Below are positions 8,471-17,443 of a stretch of 64,000 bases of DNA, piece after piece. Position numbers and translations under genes: made by a program. The stretch covers positions 1,178,001-1,242,000 of the forward strand of contig NZ_JABFHO010000001.1 of assembly GCF_013404085.1 (NCBI RefSeq), read 5' to 3'. The notes beneath the pieces were generated by a model. That model was not told the DNA's origin. It saw nothing but the letters and a program-made list of their open reading frames with translations, and did not search any database. Source of the DNA: Winogradskyella helgolandensis. Lineage in GTDB: Bacteria; Bacteroidota; Bacteroidia; Flavobacteriales; Flavobacteriaceae. How positions within the stretch are numbered: position 1 is the first letter of the stretch; every line of letters begins with the position of its first letter.

Positions 8471-11400
8471 ATGAAATTAAAAATCAAATCAACCTTGATT
8501 ATTTTTGTCCTAATGTGCTTTTCTTTAAATGCGCAAGAGGTCGTAAATGTTAAAGGTCAAGTAGTTTCTACAACAGATGGTATGGCGGTCCCTGGTGTAA
8601 ATATTATTATTGTAAATACCACCAAAGGAACCACAACGGATTTTGATGGAAACTATCAAATTCAGGTAAGTAAAGGGGATGTCTTACAATTTTCCTATTT
8701 AGGTTTTGCGACACAACTTGTTACCGTTGGTGATGCCACTACAATTAATGTGAGTTTAGCTGAGGACGCTAGTTTATTAGATGAAATTGTAGTAATCGGT
8801 TATGGTACTCAAAAGAAAAGTCATACTACAGGTTCTATATCAAAGGTAGTAAATGATGATTTAGGACAAATAGCTGTTTCTAGGGTAGATGATGCTTTAG
8901 TTGGGCAAGTTTCAGGTGTAAATATACAAGCTACAGATGGTGAAGCAGGAGCTGCACCTACAATTACGATTCGTGGTGTAGGTTCAATGGCAGGTGATTC
9001 TACTCCTTTAATTGTTGTAGATGGTGTTATTGTGGATCCAGACTTTTTAGGGTCTTTAAATATGAATGATGTTGAGTCTTTTGAAATACTTAAAGATGCT
9101 GCATCTGCTGCAATTTATGGTTCAAAAGGTTCAAATGGTATCATTATGATTACTATGAAATCTGGTATAGAAGGTAAAACAAGAATTACCTATAGTACAT
9201 ATACCGGTTTTAAAGAAGCTAGAAAAAGTGATGCTTATGGTTATACAACACAAAGTTGGGCAGACCAACAAATGAAAGATAATGGTGAAATATCTATTTA
9301 TACCCAAGCACAATTACAAACTGGTACAGACCGTTCTTGGCAAGATGTGTTTTTTGATGGAGGTTCTATAACAAGTCATGCACTTTCGTTTAGAGGAGGT
9401 AATAAAAGCACTAAGTTTTCAGCGAGTTTAAACTATTCTGATGATGAAGGTGTATTGTTAGGTGACAACTACACAAAATACGGAGCAAGATTAAAGCTAG
9501 ATAATAAAATAAATGATAAGGTCTCTATTGGAGTCAACTTGAGTCCTTCTTATACTGATAGAGTACGGTTTTCAGAATCTGTTCATAACGTTGCAAGACA
9601 TCAACCTTGGTTGCCTATATACCACGATGAGTATACACTGCAATTAGTAGATCCTGTTGCATTTCCTGTTGAAGTAGGAGATTACGTTAGACAAAATCAC
9701 TTTACATTATTTGATTTTAATGGTGATGGTGTATTTGACGAAGAGCTTTTTAATATCGGTAATAGTACAAACCAAAACCCTTATGCTCGAGTTACTGAAC
9801 GAAATAGAGTGGATAAAAAATTCAAGATGTTTGGTAGTGTATATGGTAAATATAAAATGGCAAAAGGTTTAACTTATACGACGACTTTATCTGGGTCTAT
9901 TCAAGATACTAAAAGAACGGATTATATGGGTACATTGGCTAGAGAACAACCTACTGATGCTTATATGGTTGAAACCAACCAAAAGGAACAATATTATATT
10001 TTTGATAATTTTATTAACTACGATATCAGTTTTGGCAAACATGAATTGGGTGTCACTTTAGGTAATTCTATTGAGACGAGAGATTATTTCTTCTCTACGA
10101 TTAAAGGTATAGGTTATGAGAATGATATTGTACAGCAAATTTCAGGGGCAACTACTATTGTTGCTGAAGAAACATTTGGTATGGAATGGCAGAAAAGAGG
10201 TATTTCATATATCTCAAGATTAAATTATGCTTACGATGATAAGTACTTGTTGTCATTCAGTATGCGTAGAGATGGTAGTTCAATCTTTGGATCAGATTTC
10301 AAATACGGTAATTTTGCTGCAGCATCTTTAGGGTGGAATGTAGCTGATGAAAACTTTTTAAGAGATAGCAATGTTATTTCAACACTTAAATTGCGTGCAA
10401 GTTATGGTGTTACAGGTAACGACCGTTTAAACACGGGAAGTGTAGATCCAGATGCTCAGGGTAGTACGTCTGTATTAAGTTCAGATAACGTTTTACAAGA
10501 TTATTATCCGCATTTGTCATTATTAGATTTGACGTCTTATGTTGTAGATGGAACGATAACAACAGGTTATTCTCCTTTAAATCTAGCTAACCCTGAATTA
10601 AAATGGGAGCGATTAGTTGAGATTAATCCTGGTGTTGATTTTGGATTTTTAAATAATAAAATTACAGGTTCTGTAGATTGGTATCAAAGAACAAGTGATC
10701 AATTATTATTGAATAACCCAGTGTCATCTACTACAGGTTTTAACAGTGCCTTAGTTAATTTAGGTGAAGTAAAAAACGAAGGTTTTGAGTTTGAGTTAAG
10801 AACAAGAAACATAAATAAAAGAAATTTCTCATGGCAGTCTACCATTATTGCGACAACCAATGAAAACACCTTAGTTGATTTTGCAGATTCAGATGGGCAA
10901 ATTACAAGTATAGATCCTACGAGACCAGCAGAATGGATTAACCAAGAAGGGCAACCAATATCATCTTTTTACGGTTATGTTGTAGAAGCAGAAGTGCCTA
11001 TTGAATATAGAGACAGACCTTACAGACATGTTGGTAATCAATTTGGATTGGTACAAGTAAAGGATTTAAATGGTGATGGTGTATTAGATGAAGAAGATAA
11101 AACTATTTTAGGTAATCCTTACCCAGAATTAATTTGGAGTTTTACTAATGATTTTAAAATTGGAAACTTAGATTTTTCAATTATGTTCCAAGGATCGCAT
11201 GGTGCAGAAGTAAGAAACATTGGTGACCACTATTTATTTAGTCATAATAATAACAGAACGTTGATTTCTGATGTTGTTCCAGATAGTTACAATACTGATT
11301 TCTTGGTAGATAAGTATTTTACAAACAGTGTTATACAAGATGCGTCTTATATCGCATTAAGAAATATTAATATTGGCTACAGTTTTCCTGAGAATTTAGT

Positions 11401-11590
11401 AACTGAATTAGGACTTTCTAAATTAAGAGTATATGCATCAGGTCAGAATTTATTGTATAAAACTGCAGATGGTTATACTGGCTGGAATCCTGAAGCTTTA
11501 GATAAAACAAGTCCAACGCAATACGGATACCAAAGAGGTGGATCTCCAATATATAGAACCATATCATTTGGGTTAGACGTAGATTTTTAA
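8471..11590 (+). CDS. SusC-like TonB-dependent transporter, alginate locus pair 1
   Basis: An outer-membrane TonB-dependent oligosaccharide importer of 1039 residues. After the signal peptide (ending SLNAQ) comes a carboxypeptidase-D-like domain (VKGQVVSTTDG...PGVNIIIVNTTKG), then a TonB-box-like VVIGYGTQKKSHTTGSIS, the plug domain with RGVGSM and AAIYGSKGSNGIIMITMK, and the beta-barrel. The late DLNGDGVLDEEDKTILGNP segment is typical of SusC proteins. The SusD partner follows 27 bp downstream. Its place among alginate lyases and behind the same operator type as PL17 indicates alginate oligosaccharides as substrate. Confidence 0.93.
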   Translation: MKLKIKSTLIIFVLMCFSLNAQEVVNVKGQVVSTTDGMAVPGVNIIIVNTTKGTTTDFDGNYQIQVSKGDVLQFSYLGFATQLVTVGDATTINVSLAEDASLLDEIVVIGYGTQKKSHTTGSISKVVNDDLGQIAVSRVDDALVGQVSGVNIQATDGEAGAAPTITIRGVGSMAGDSTPLIVVDGVIVDPDFLGSLNMNDVESFEILKDAASAAIYGSKGSNGIIMITMKSGIEGKTRITYSTYTGFKEARKSDAYGYTTQSWADQQMKDNGEISIYTQAQLQTGTDRSWQDVFFDGGSITSHALSFRGGNKSTKFSASLNYSDDEGVLLGDNYTKYGARLKLDNKINDKVSIGVNLSPSYTDRVRFSESVHNVARHQPWLPIYHDEYTLQLVDPVAFPVEVGDYVRQNHFTLFDFNGDGVFDEELFNIGNSTNQNPYARVTERNRVDKKFKMFGSVYGKYKMAKGLTYTTTLSGSIQDTKRTDYMGTLAREQPTDAYMVETNQKEQYYIFDNFINYDISFGKHELGVTLGNSIETRDYFFSTIKGIGYENDIVQQISGATTIVAEETFGMEWQKRGISYISRLNYAYDDKYLLSFSMRRDGSSIFGSDFKYGNFAAASLGWNVADENFLRDSNVISTLKLRASYGVTGNDRLNTGSVDPDAQGSTSVLSSDNVLQDYYPHLSLLDLTSYVVDGTITTGYSPLNLANPELKWERLVEINPGVDFGFLNNKITGSVDWYQRTSDQLLLNNPVSSTTGFNSALVNLGEVKNEGFEFELRTRNINKRNFSWQSTIIATTNENTLVDFADSDGQITSIDPTRPAEWINQEGQPISSFYGYVVEAEVPIEYRDRPYRHVGNQFGLVQVKDLNGDGVLDEEDKTILGNPYPELIWSFTNDFKIGNLDFSIMFQGSHGAEVRNIGDHYLFSHNNNRTLISDVVPDSYNTDFLVDKYFTNSVIQDASYIALRNINIGYSFPENLVTELGLSKLRVYASGQNLLYKTADGYTGWNPEALDKTSPTQYGYQRGGSPIYRTISFGLDVDF

Positions 11591-11617
11591 AAAATTAATT
11601 GCTTAATACACTATATT

Positions 11618-13060
11618 ATGAAATTTAAAAAATATATACAGATTCTATTAATAGGAGTTATAGCAACTTCGTGTAGCGATTTTCTAGAGCCAGCACCAAG
11701 CTCTGCAATAACATCAGAAAATTATTATACAACTGTAGATGAATTAGAAAGTGCTCTAATGGGAGCATATGATGCTATACAAGGAGATGGTAGTTATGAT
11801 AAGGATGAAAATCACGGTGTGCAATATGAGTTTTATATTACAGAGATGCGAAGTGGAAATACAGCAACTAAAATTGCAGATCCAGATGATTTTTCTGACT
11901 CAGGGCAATTTGAATCATTTGATGTACTCGCAACCAATGGTCTTGTAGCAAATTATTACTCTAGTTTTTATCAGGTTATTTTTAGAGCTAATGTTGTTTT
12001 AGAAAATTTAGGAAATGTAGATGATGATACGTCTGCTATAGAAGCAGAAGCGAAATTTATTAGAGCCTATGCCTATTTTAACTTGGTAAGATTATTTGGC
12101 GATATTCCATTAGTGGATCATGTGCTATCACCTTTAGAAAAAGACACTCAATTTATTAGAGTTGATACAAACTTAGTTTATGATTTAATCGTTAGCGATT
12201 TGCAAACTGCTGTTTTAGGATTAGATAATACGTATAAAACTAGAGCTTCAAAAGCTGCAGCGCAAGGCTTATTAGCAAAAGTTTATCTTACCTTAGAAGA
12301 GCCAGAATACGTTCAAGCTCAATTATTGCTTGAAGAAATTATTGGTGATGCTGAATATAGTTTGGTTGATTTTAACGATGTATTTTACTCAGAGTTAAAT
12401 TCAGAAATCATTTTTGCAATTGGATACGAAAGTATTAATGATAGTCAGACCTTTTCAGCACAATGGATGAATGGAGTTGGTAATTCTAGTGGTTTAAATT
12501 ACGCGACATATGATTTGGTTGATGATTTCAACGAATTTGGAGGTGATAGATCACAATATTCTTTTAGACAAGATCCTGTTCATTTAACCTCTGTGAGATA
12601 TCAATGTGCTAAGTATTTTCCTGATGGAGATAACGGAGGAGATACACCAACGGCTGATTTTACATCTAGTGCGAACCCTGAATTAGCAGGAAATGATTGG
12701 ATTGTATTACGTTATGCTGACGTGTTATTATTGCATGTAGAAGCTATTATGGCTGGTGCAGATCAAACAAGTGCAACTGCTGCTTTAGCATCTTTTCAAG
12801 AAGTTAGAAACAGAGCAGGTTTAACGGATCCAGTTTCAGAAATTACGGTGGATGACTTATTATTAGAAAGACGTATGGAATTAGCTTTTGAAAATCACAG
12901 ACTATTCGATTTAATTCGCTTAGGTAAAGCACAAGAAGTACTATCTGCTTATTCTGATCTTAACGGATTCGGGTTTACATCATCAGATTTGTTACTGCCT
13001 TTACCTCAAAATGAAGTTAATATAAGTGATGGTTTAATGATTCAAAATCCAAACTATTAG
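11618..13060 (+). CDS. SusD/RagB-like surface glycan-binding lipoprotein, pair 1
   Basis: A 480-residue SusD-family lipoprotein (lipobox TSCSDFLEP) that sits over the SusC barrel and captures oligosaccharides. Family features include the early YYTTVDELESALMGAYDAI helix, the AEAKFIRAYAYFNLVRLFGDIPLV TPR-like segment and the C-terminal ERRMELAFENHRLFDLIRLGKA signature. The family fold uses TPR-like helices as a scaffold. It lies 27 bp after susC1 and 25 bp before the PKD lipoprotein, making a standard three-gene surface operon. Confidence 0.93.
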   Translation: MKFKKYIQILLIGVIATSCSDFLEPAPSSAITSENYYTTVDELESALMGAYDAIQGDGSYDKDENHGVQYEFYITEMRSGNTATKIADPDDFSDSGQFESFDVLATNGLVANYYSSFYQVIFRANVVLENLGNVDDDTSAIEAEAKFIRAYAYFNLVRLFGDIPLVDHVLSPLEKDTQFIRVDTNLVYDLIVSDLQTAVLGLDNTYKTRASKAAAQGLLAKVYLTLEEPEYVQAQLLLEEIIGDAEYSLVDFNDVFYSELNSEIIFAIGYESINDSQTFSAQWMNGVGNSSGLNYATYDLVDDFNEFGGDRSQYSFRQDPVHLTSVRYQCAKYFPDGDNGGDTPTADFTSSANPELAGNDWIVLRYADVLLLHVEAIMAGADQTSATAALASFQEVRNRAGLTDPVSEITVDDLLLERRMELAFENHRLFDLIRLGKAQEVLSAYSDLNGFGFTSSDLLLPLPQNEVNISDGLMIQNPNY

Positions 13061-13085
13061 AAATTTTAATTAAAAAAATTTAAAA

Positions 13086-13964
13086 ATGAAAAATATTAAT
13101 AGAATAAAAAGATGTGTTTCACAAAAGCTTATGACCACTTTACTACTTGTAGTTAGTGTTGTAATGGTATCTTGTGACCCTTCAATTGATGCGTTAGCTT
13201 TCGATTTGCCAGAAGCTAATTCGCAAGAAGACTTAACACCACCATCAGCTGAATTTACAGCTTCGGTAACTGCGGATTATTTGACTTATACGTTTGCTAA
13301 TGAATCTAGAAGTGCAACAACGTACTTATGGAACTATGGTGATGGTAATAGCTCAACAGATTTAGACGGAATTAATACATTTCCAGGAGAAGGAACTTAT
13401 ACCGTAACACTAACAGCAACTGATGATTTAGGTGTTTCTAACGCTTATTCAGAAGAAATAATTGTTGTAGAACCAATAATTCCACCGACGTTAATTCCAG
13501 AAATTCTTGAAGCAGGTTTTGATAATGGAAACGATAGTAGAGATCCATGGAGAAACTCAGACCTTGGAGGAGTTATTCAAATTACATCTTCAAATGGATA
13601 TCATGAAGGATCGAATGGTGCAAAATTACCAACTTCAGGAGACAGAATTGGTTATCAATTAATAGGTGAATTTACACCTAATGAGCTTTATGAATTAAAA
13701 TTTAAATTTGCATTTAGAGATCAAGATTCAGACAGTAATGGTAGTATCACAGTAGCAATGGTTGAAGCAATGAATTCAATAGATCAGCTTGAAGACAATA
13801 CAATTAGTAGCATTACTTACACCGAAGATGTTTCAGGAGTTGGTGCTATGGTTAGTGGGTCGTTAATATTTAATTCAGGAGGCAATTCAGCTTTAGCCAT
13901 ATTCTTTTATAATGATTCAGATGAAGCTTATATTGATTCTTTTGAAATTGATGCACTAGAATAG
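13086..13964 (+). CDS. PKD-domain surface glycan-binding lipoprotein (SusE/SusF position)
   Basis: A 292-residue lipoprotein (lipobox VSCDPS). Residues of about 50-130 form a PKD domain, with the diagnostic YLWNYGDGNSS and YTVTLTATDDLG strands. The C-terminal half is a beta-rich module (DPWRNSDLGG ... ELKFKFAFRDQDSDSNGSITV ... AYIDSFEIDALE) that looks like a carbohydrate-binding jelly roll. Position directly after SusD is that of a surface glycan-binding protein, so binding of alginate at the cell surface is the likely role. No catalytic residues are apparent. The binding specificity is inferred only from context. Confidence 0.8.
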   Translation: MKNINRIKRCVSQKLMTTLLLVVSVVMVSCDPSIDALAFDLPEANSQEDLTPPSAEFTASVTADYLTYTFANESRSATTYLWNYGDGNSSTDLDGINTFPGEGTYTVTLTATDDLGVSNAYSEEIIVVEPIIPPTLIPEILEAGFDNGNDSRDPWRNSDLGGVIQITSSNGYHEGSNGAKLPTSGDRIGYQLIGEFTPNELYELKFKFAFRDQDSDSNGSITVAMVEAMNSIDQLEDNTISSITYTEDVSGVGAMVSGSLIFNSGGNSALAIFFYNDSDEAYIDSFEIDALE

Positions 13965-14027
13965 TCTATTGTCTTTTTTTATCATAATAAATTAAAGATG
14001 AAAATTTAGAAATAACAATTACTGTCT

Positions 14028-14035
14028 TATTTTTG
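14028..14035 (+). promoter_or_regulatory. -7 element upstream of the GntR gene
   Basis: TATTTTTG matches TAnnTTTG, 34 bp before the GntR start codon. No TGGT-N2-ACCA box lies nearby, so the regulator may be expressed from here independently of its proposed operators. Confidence 0.45.
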
Positions 14036-14069
14036 GGCAAAAAATAGAGTCATTATTACAAATTTTTAT

Positions 14070-14771
14070 ATGAAATTAGATACACAAACGAAGTCGGACA
14101 GTTCAAATATTCAAAATGAGATTATCTCTAATATTGGAGAATTAATCAATGTAAAAAATCTTGAACCTGGTGATAAGTTGCCCTCTGAGCGAACGTTATC
14201 CGAAAAGTTTAATGTATCTAGAAGTGTAATAAGGGATGCTATTCAAAAATTAGAGCTGTATGGTTTATTAAAATCTAGACCACAGAGCGGAACTTTCGTT
14301 GCTAATATTGGTGTTATTGCTATGAATGGAATGATTGACGATATTCTAAGATTAGAAGATCAAGATTTTAAAGCCCTAGTAGAAACAAGAATTCTTTTAG
14401 AATTAAAAACAGTAAGATTAGCCTCAACAAGAAGAACAAAGGAGGATTTAGAGAATATGAAATCTGCTTTAACGGCATATGCAAAGAAGGTAAGCAACGG
14501 AGAACCGGCTGTTGAAGAAGATCTTTTATTTCATCTGGCAATTGCTAAAGCTAGTAAAAATGCTACCATTAATACATTTATGTTAATGATAACCCCAGAA
14601 ATTATTACAAATTTTGAAACGCATCATGTTTGTGATAAAGGTTTAGCATTACAAGGAATAGAAGAGCATGAAGCGATATATAATGCTATTGAGCAACAAA
14701 ATCCTCAACTAGCAAAGCAAAAAATGAAAGATCACTTTAGTGAGTTGTATCAGTATTGTTACAATGTTTAA
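14070..14771 (+). CDS. FadR-type GntR (FCD) transcriptional regulator
   Basis: A 233-residue regulator. Residues about 15-85 form the GntR winged helix, with the signature LEPGDKLPSERTLSEKFNVSRSVIRDAIQKLE. The remainder is an FCD ligand-binding domain; an Asp/His metal site is suggested by EEDLLFHLAIAKA and the later EEHEAIYNAI. FCD regulators of uronate pathways commonly release DNA when a sugar acid binds. The four tandem TGGT-N2-ACCA promoters in this window are the natural candidate targets, and DEH or KDG the natural inducer; both are inference. The gene lies 13 bp before the uronate permease. Confidence 0.9.
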   Translation: MKLDTQTKSDSSNIQNEIISNIGELINVKNLEPGDKLPSERTLSEKFNVSRSVIRDAIQKLELYGLLKSRPQSGTFVANIGVIAMNGMIDDILRLEDQDFKALVETRILLELKTVRLASTRRTKEDLENMKSALTAYAKKVSNGEPAVEEDLLFHLAIAKASKNATINTFMLMITPEIITNFETHHVCDKGLALQGIEEHEAIYNAIEQQNPQLAKQKMKDHFSELYQYCYNV

Positions 14772-14784
14772 AATGAAGTAAATT

Positions 14785-16176
14785 ATGCAAAAAAGTAGAA
14801 AAATTAAAGGCTTACGCTGGTGGGTAGTGGCGTTAATAGCGATTGCGACGATTATTAATTATATAGATCGTACGTCACTAAGCGTTCTTTGGCCAGAAAT
14901 TGCAAATGATTTATATCCAGGACACACGGCAGATGAAACAAAAGCTATTTATGCATTAATTTCGATCATATTCGTTTTTTCTTATGCATTTGGACAAGCG
15001 ATATTTGGAAAGATTTTCGATTGGGTAGGTACCCGAATGGGATTTGTACTCTCAATAGGTGTTTGGTCTGTTGCTACGGCATTACATGCTTTTGCTAATG
15101 GTATTTTAAGTTTTGGAATATTCCGCGCCATATTAGGAGTCTCAGAAGCAGGAAACTGGCCAGGAGCAACTAAAGGAAATGCGGAATGGTTTCCCACCAA
15201 AGAGCGTGCTCTGGCCCAAGGTATTTTTAATTCAGGAGCAGCAATTGGTGGTATTATTTCCATACCGTTAATTGCAACTTTATCAATATATTTTAGTTGG
15301 AAAACGATATTCATTCTCATAGGTTTAGCGGGTTTACTTTGGTTAATTCCATGGTGGGTTTTAGTGAAATCAGCACCTAAAGATCACCCTTGGATTACCG
15401 AGGAAGAACGTGAATATATTTTAACAGGCCAAAAAAACGAGGATTTTGATGGAGATGGAGTACCAGATCAAGAATACAACCCTAATACTGCTGAATTACT
15501 CGGTCATAAACAAAGTTGGGGTGTTATATTAGCGTCAGCGGCGATTGACCCAATTTGGTGGCTGTTCGTTTTCTGGATACCAATTTATCTAAATGAAGTT
15601 TTTGCTATGGACGTTAAGTCAATGGCATTATATGGCTGGGTTCCTTATGCTGGTGCAATGGTAGGTGCTTATTATGGTGGTATTTTAGCGCGAAGTAAAC
15701 TTAAAAAAGGATGGAACGTTGATAAAACACGTAAAATGGTAATTACTCTTGGTTGTTTAGTAATGTTGCCAGCATTATTAGCAATGTCTAATCCCCTAGG
15801 TATTGAAACAGCAGTTATTGACTTTTTGAATGGTCTTGGGGCTATAGATATAAGTATATCAGATATGCAAAATCCAGGAGCAACAACTGCGGTAATATTG
15901 ATGGCCATTATTTTATTCGGTTTTCAAACAGCTATTGGGAATGTACAAACGTTACCGAGTGATCTTTTTAGTGGGAAAACAGTAGGGTCTTTGGCTGGCT
16001 TTTCAGGTATGGCAGCTAAACTTACAGCGGCAGGTTTAACCTATTTAGTACCTTGGTTAACTAGCGGTGGAAATTATACACCAGCTTTTATAATAGGTGC
16101 AACTTTAGCGCTATTAACAGTTGCTAGTGTTTGGATATTTATTCCAAAAGTAAAACCAATGACAAAAAAAGTATAA
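14785..16176 (+). CDS. MFS permease, hexuronate/DEH transporter (ExuT-like)
   Basis: A 463-residue major facilitator of the anion:cation symporter type, related to ExuT-like hexuronate permeases. Typical features are NYIDRTSLSVLWPEI in helix 1 and the loop motif GKIFDWVGTRMGF. About 12 membrane helices are visible. It probably carries unsaturated or keto uronate from periplasm to cytoplasm. The central cytoplasmic loop contains DFDGDGVPD (about residues 221-229), an acidic calcium-site-like motif unusual for this family. It lies between the GntR gene and the DEH reductase, in one operon. Confidence 0.87.
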   Translation: MQKSRKIKGLRWWVVALIAIATIINYIDRTSLSVLWPEIANDLYPGHTADETKAIYALISIIFVFSYAFGQAIFGKIFDWVGTRMGFVLSIGVWSVATALHAFANGILSFGIFRAILGVSEAGNWPGATKGNAEWFPTKERALAQGIFNSGAAIGGIISIPLIATLSIYFSWKTIFILIGLAGLLWLIPWWVLVKSAPKDHPWITEEEREYILTGQKNEDFDGDGVPDQEYNPNTAELLGHKQSWGVILASAAIDPIWWLFVFWIPIYLNEVFAMDVKSMALYGWVPYAGAMVGAYYGGILARSKLKKGWNVDKTRKMVITLGCLVMLPALLAMSNPLGIETAVIDFLNGLGAIDISISDMQNPGATTAVILMAIILFGFQTAIGNVQTLPSDLFSGKTVGSLAGFSGMAAKLTAAGLTYLVPWLTSGGNYTPAFIIGATLALLTVASVWIFIPKVKPMTKKV

Positions 16177-16211
16177 CATAATTATATATTAAATCAGTAA
16201 AATCAGTAAAA

Positions 16212-16976
16212 ATGAGTAATAATAAAGGAAAAGTAGCTATAGTAACAGGAGCTACAGGCGGAATAGGTTTTGAAGTAGCAAAAAGATTAGGTTCAGATGG
16301 GTATACTGTAGTTTTAAACGGTATTGATGATGAAGCTGGTGTAGAAAGAGTAAAGGAGCTTACAGCGGCTGGAATTACAGCTGAATATCTTGGCTTTGAT
16401 GTTACGAAAGAGGATCAAGTAACTTCAAATATCACTAAAATTGGTGAGAAGTATGGTAGAATAGATGTACTTGTAAACAATGCAGGTGGTTTAGGTGGAA
16501 GATCTAGATTTGAGGAAATGACAACAGATTTTTACAGATTTGTAATGGCATTAAACTTAGATTCTGTGTTTTTTGCTTCAAGAGCAGCAATACCTTTCTT
16601 GAAAAAAGGTGAGCACCCTTCTATAATTAACTATACATCAAATGCAGGATGGACCGCAGGTGGACCAGGTGCTGGTATCTATGGTACGTCTAAAGCAGGT
16701 GTTCATGCCATTACTAGAGCATTAGCAAAAGATTTAGCTGAATACGGAATTAGAGTAAATGCAGTATCACCAGGTACTATTGATACACCATTCCACGCGC
16801 AGATTAAAGCAACCAAACCAGAAGTTTTTGCTTCTTGGGCTAACAATATTATGTTAGGAAGATTAGGTCAGCCAGAGGATGTTGCTGGTGTGATTTCATT
16901 TTTAGCTAGTAAAGATGCTTCTTTTATTACAGCTGAAACTATCCAAATTGGTGGTGGACAAGCGTTAGGTATCTAA
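16212..16976 (+). CDS. SDR-family DEH reductase (DEH to KDG)
   Basis: A 254-residue classical short-chain dehydrogenase. The nucleotide-binding motif TGATGGIG is at residues 12-19, NNAG follows in the fourth strand, and the catalytic Ser143, Tyr157 and Lys161 (YTSNAGWTAGG; IYGTSKAG) are intact with normal spacing. In alginate pathways an SDR reduces 4-deoxy-L-erythro-5-hexoseulose uronate to 2-keto-3-deoxygluconate. Cofactor preference (NADH or NADPH) cannot be read confidently. It closes the operon begun by susC1 or GntR and is followed by a strong terminator. Confidence 0.87.
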   Translation: MSNNKGKVAIVTGATGGIGFEVAKRLGSDGYTVVLNGIDDEAGVERVKELTAAGITAEYLGFDVTKEDQVTSNITKIGEKYGRIDVLVNNAGGLGGRSRFEEMTTDFYRFVMALNLDSVFFASRAAIPFLKKGEHPSIINYTSNAGWTAGGPGAGIYGTSKAGVHAITRALAKDLAEYGIRVNAVSPGTIDTPFHAQIKATKPEVFASWANNIMLGRLGQPEDVAGVISFLASKDASFITAETIQIGGGQALGI

Positions 16977-17000
16977 AAGAGAGTAAATTAAAATTAAGTG

Positions 17001-17035
17001 AAGCGTTACTGTTGAAAGACAGTAACGCTTTTTTT
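17001..17035 (+). terminator. Rho-independent terminator after the DEH reductase
   Basis: The hairpin AAGCGTTACTG / CAGTAACGCTT with an 8-nt loop is followed by an uninterrupted T run. It ends the operon that carries the permease and reductase. Confidence 0.9.
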
Positions 17036-17272
17036 GTGCAATCTATCTTAGCTGAAAGGCTAAATGTCTTTTTGCTTATTTTGAGTAAGATGATTTTTTC
17101 CAATTCTCACAGTAATTCATCCAATTATTGATGTTATTCCTTTTTCTATTAATAACGATAGATCCTTTAGGATGGTTGATTGCATATTATCAGTTATTTA
17201 TGACTAAACCTCTGTATGTAATATCGTTTTTTAACTCTTTTTAAAAAAAATGAGATTAAAGTTACTAAAACG
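17036..17272. other. Intergenic stretch with no recognised gene
   Basis: Between the terminator and the next promoter I see only short frames broken by stops and AT-rich DNA. There is no inverted repeat of note and no clear gene remnant. Confidence 0.5.
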
Positions 17273-17336
17273 TTGTAGTTAACAGAAAATTAACTAAATT
17301 TGGTAAACCAGTTTGGTATACCAATTTGGTTTACCA
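17273..17336 (+). promoter_or_regulatory. Promoter with three GntR-type operator boxes (susC2 operon)
   Basis: TTG (17273-17275), a 19-bp spacer and TAAATTTG (17295-17302) form the promoter. Three boxes follow: TGGTAAACCA 17301-17310, TGGTATACCA 17314-17323 and TGGTTTACCA 17327-17336, all with 13-bp period. The sequence AAAACGTTGTA around the -33 region is shared with the susC1 promoter. Confidence 0.78.
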
Positions 17337-17443
17337 ATAGTAACAGGTCGATTTTTTTCTTATATCTCTACTTTATTAATACTACAAGTAAGTAAGAAAT
17401 CGAAACTATAAATAAAGAATTAATAATTAAAACAACTAATCTT

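Noticed and set aside
17036..17272. Possible gene remnant between the SDR terminator and the susC2 promoter
   Set aside because: Frames are short and interrupted by stops, and no family resemblance was seen.
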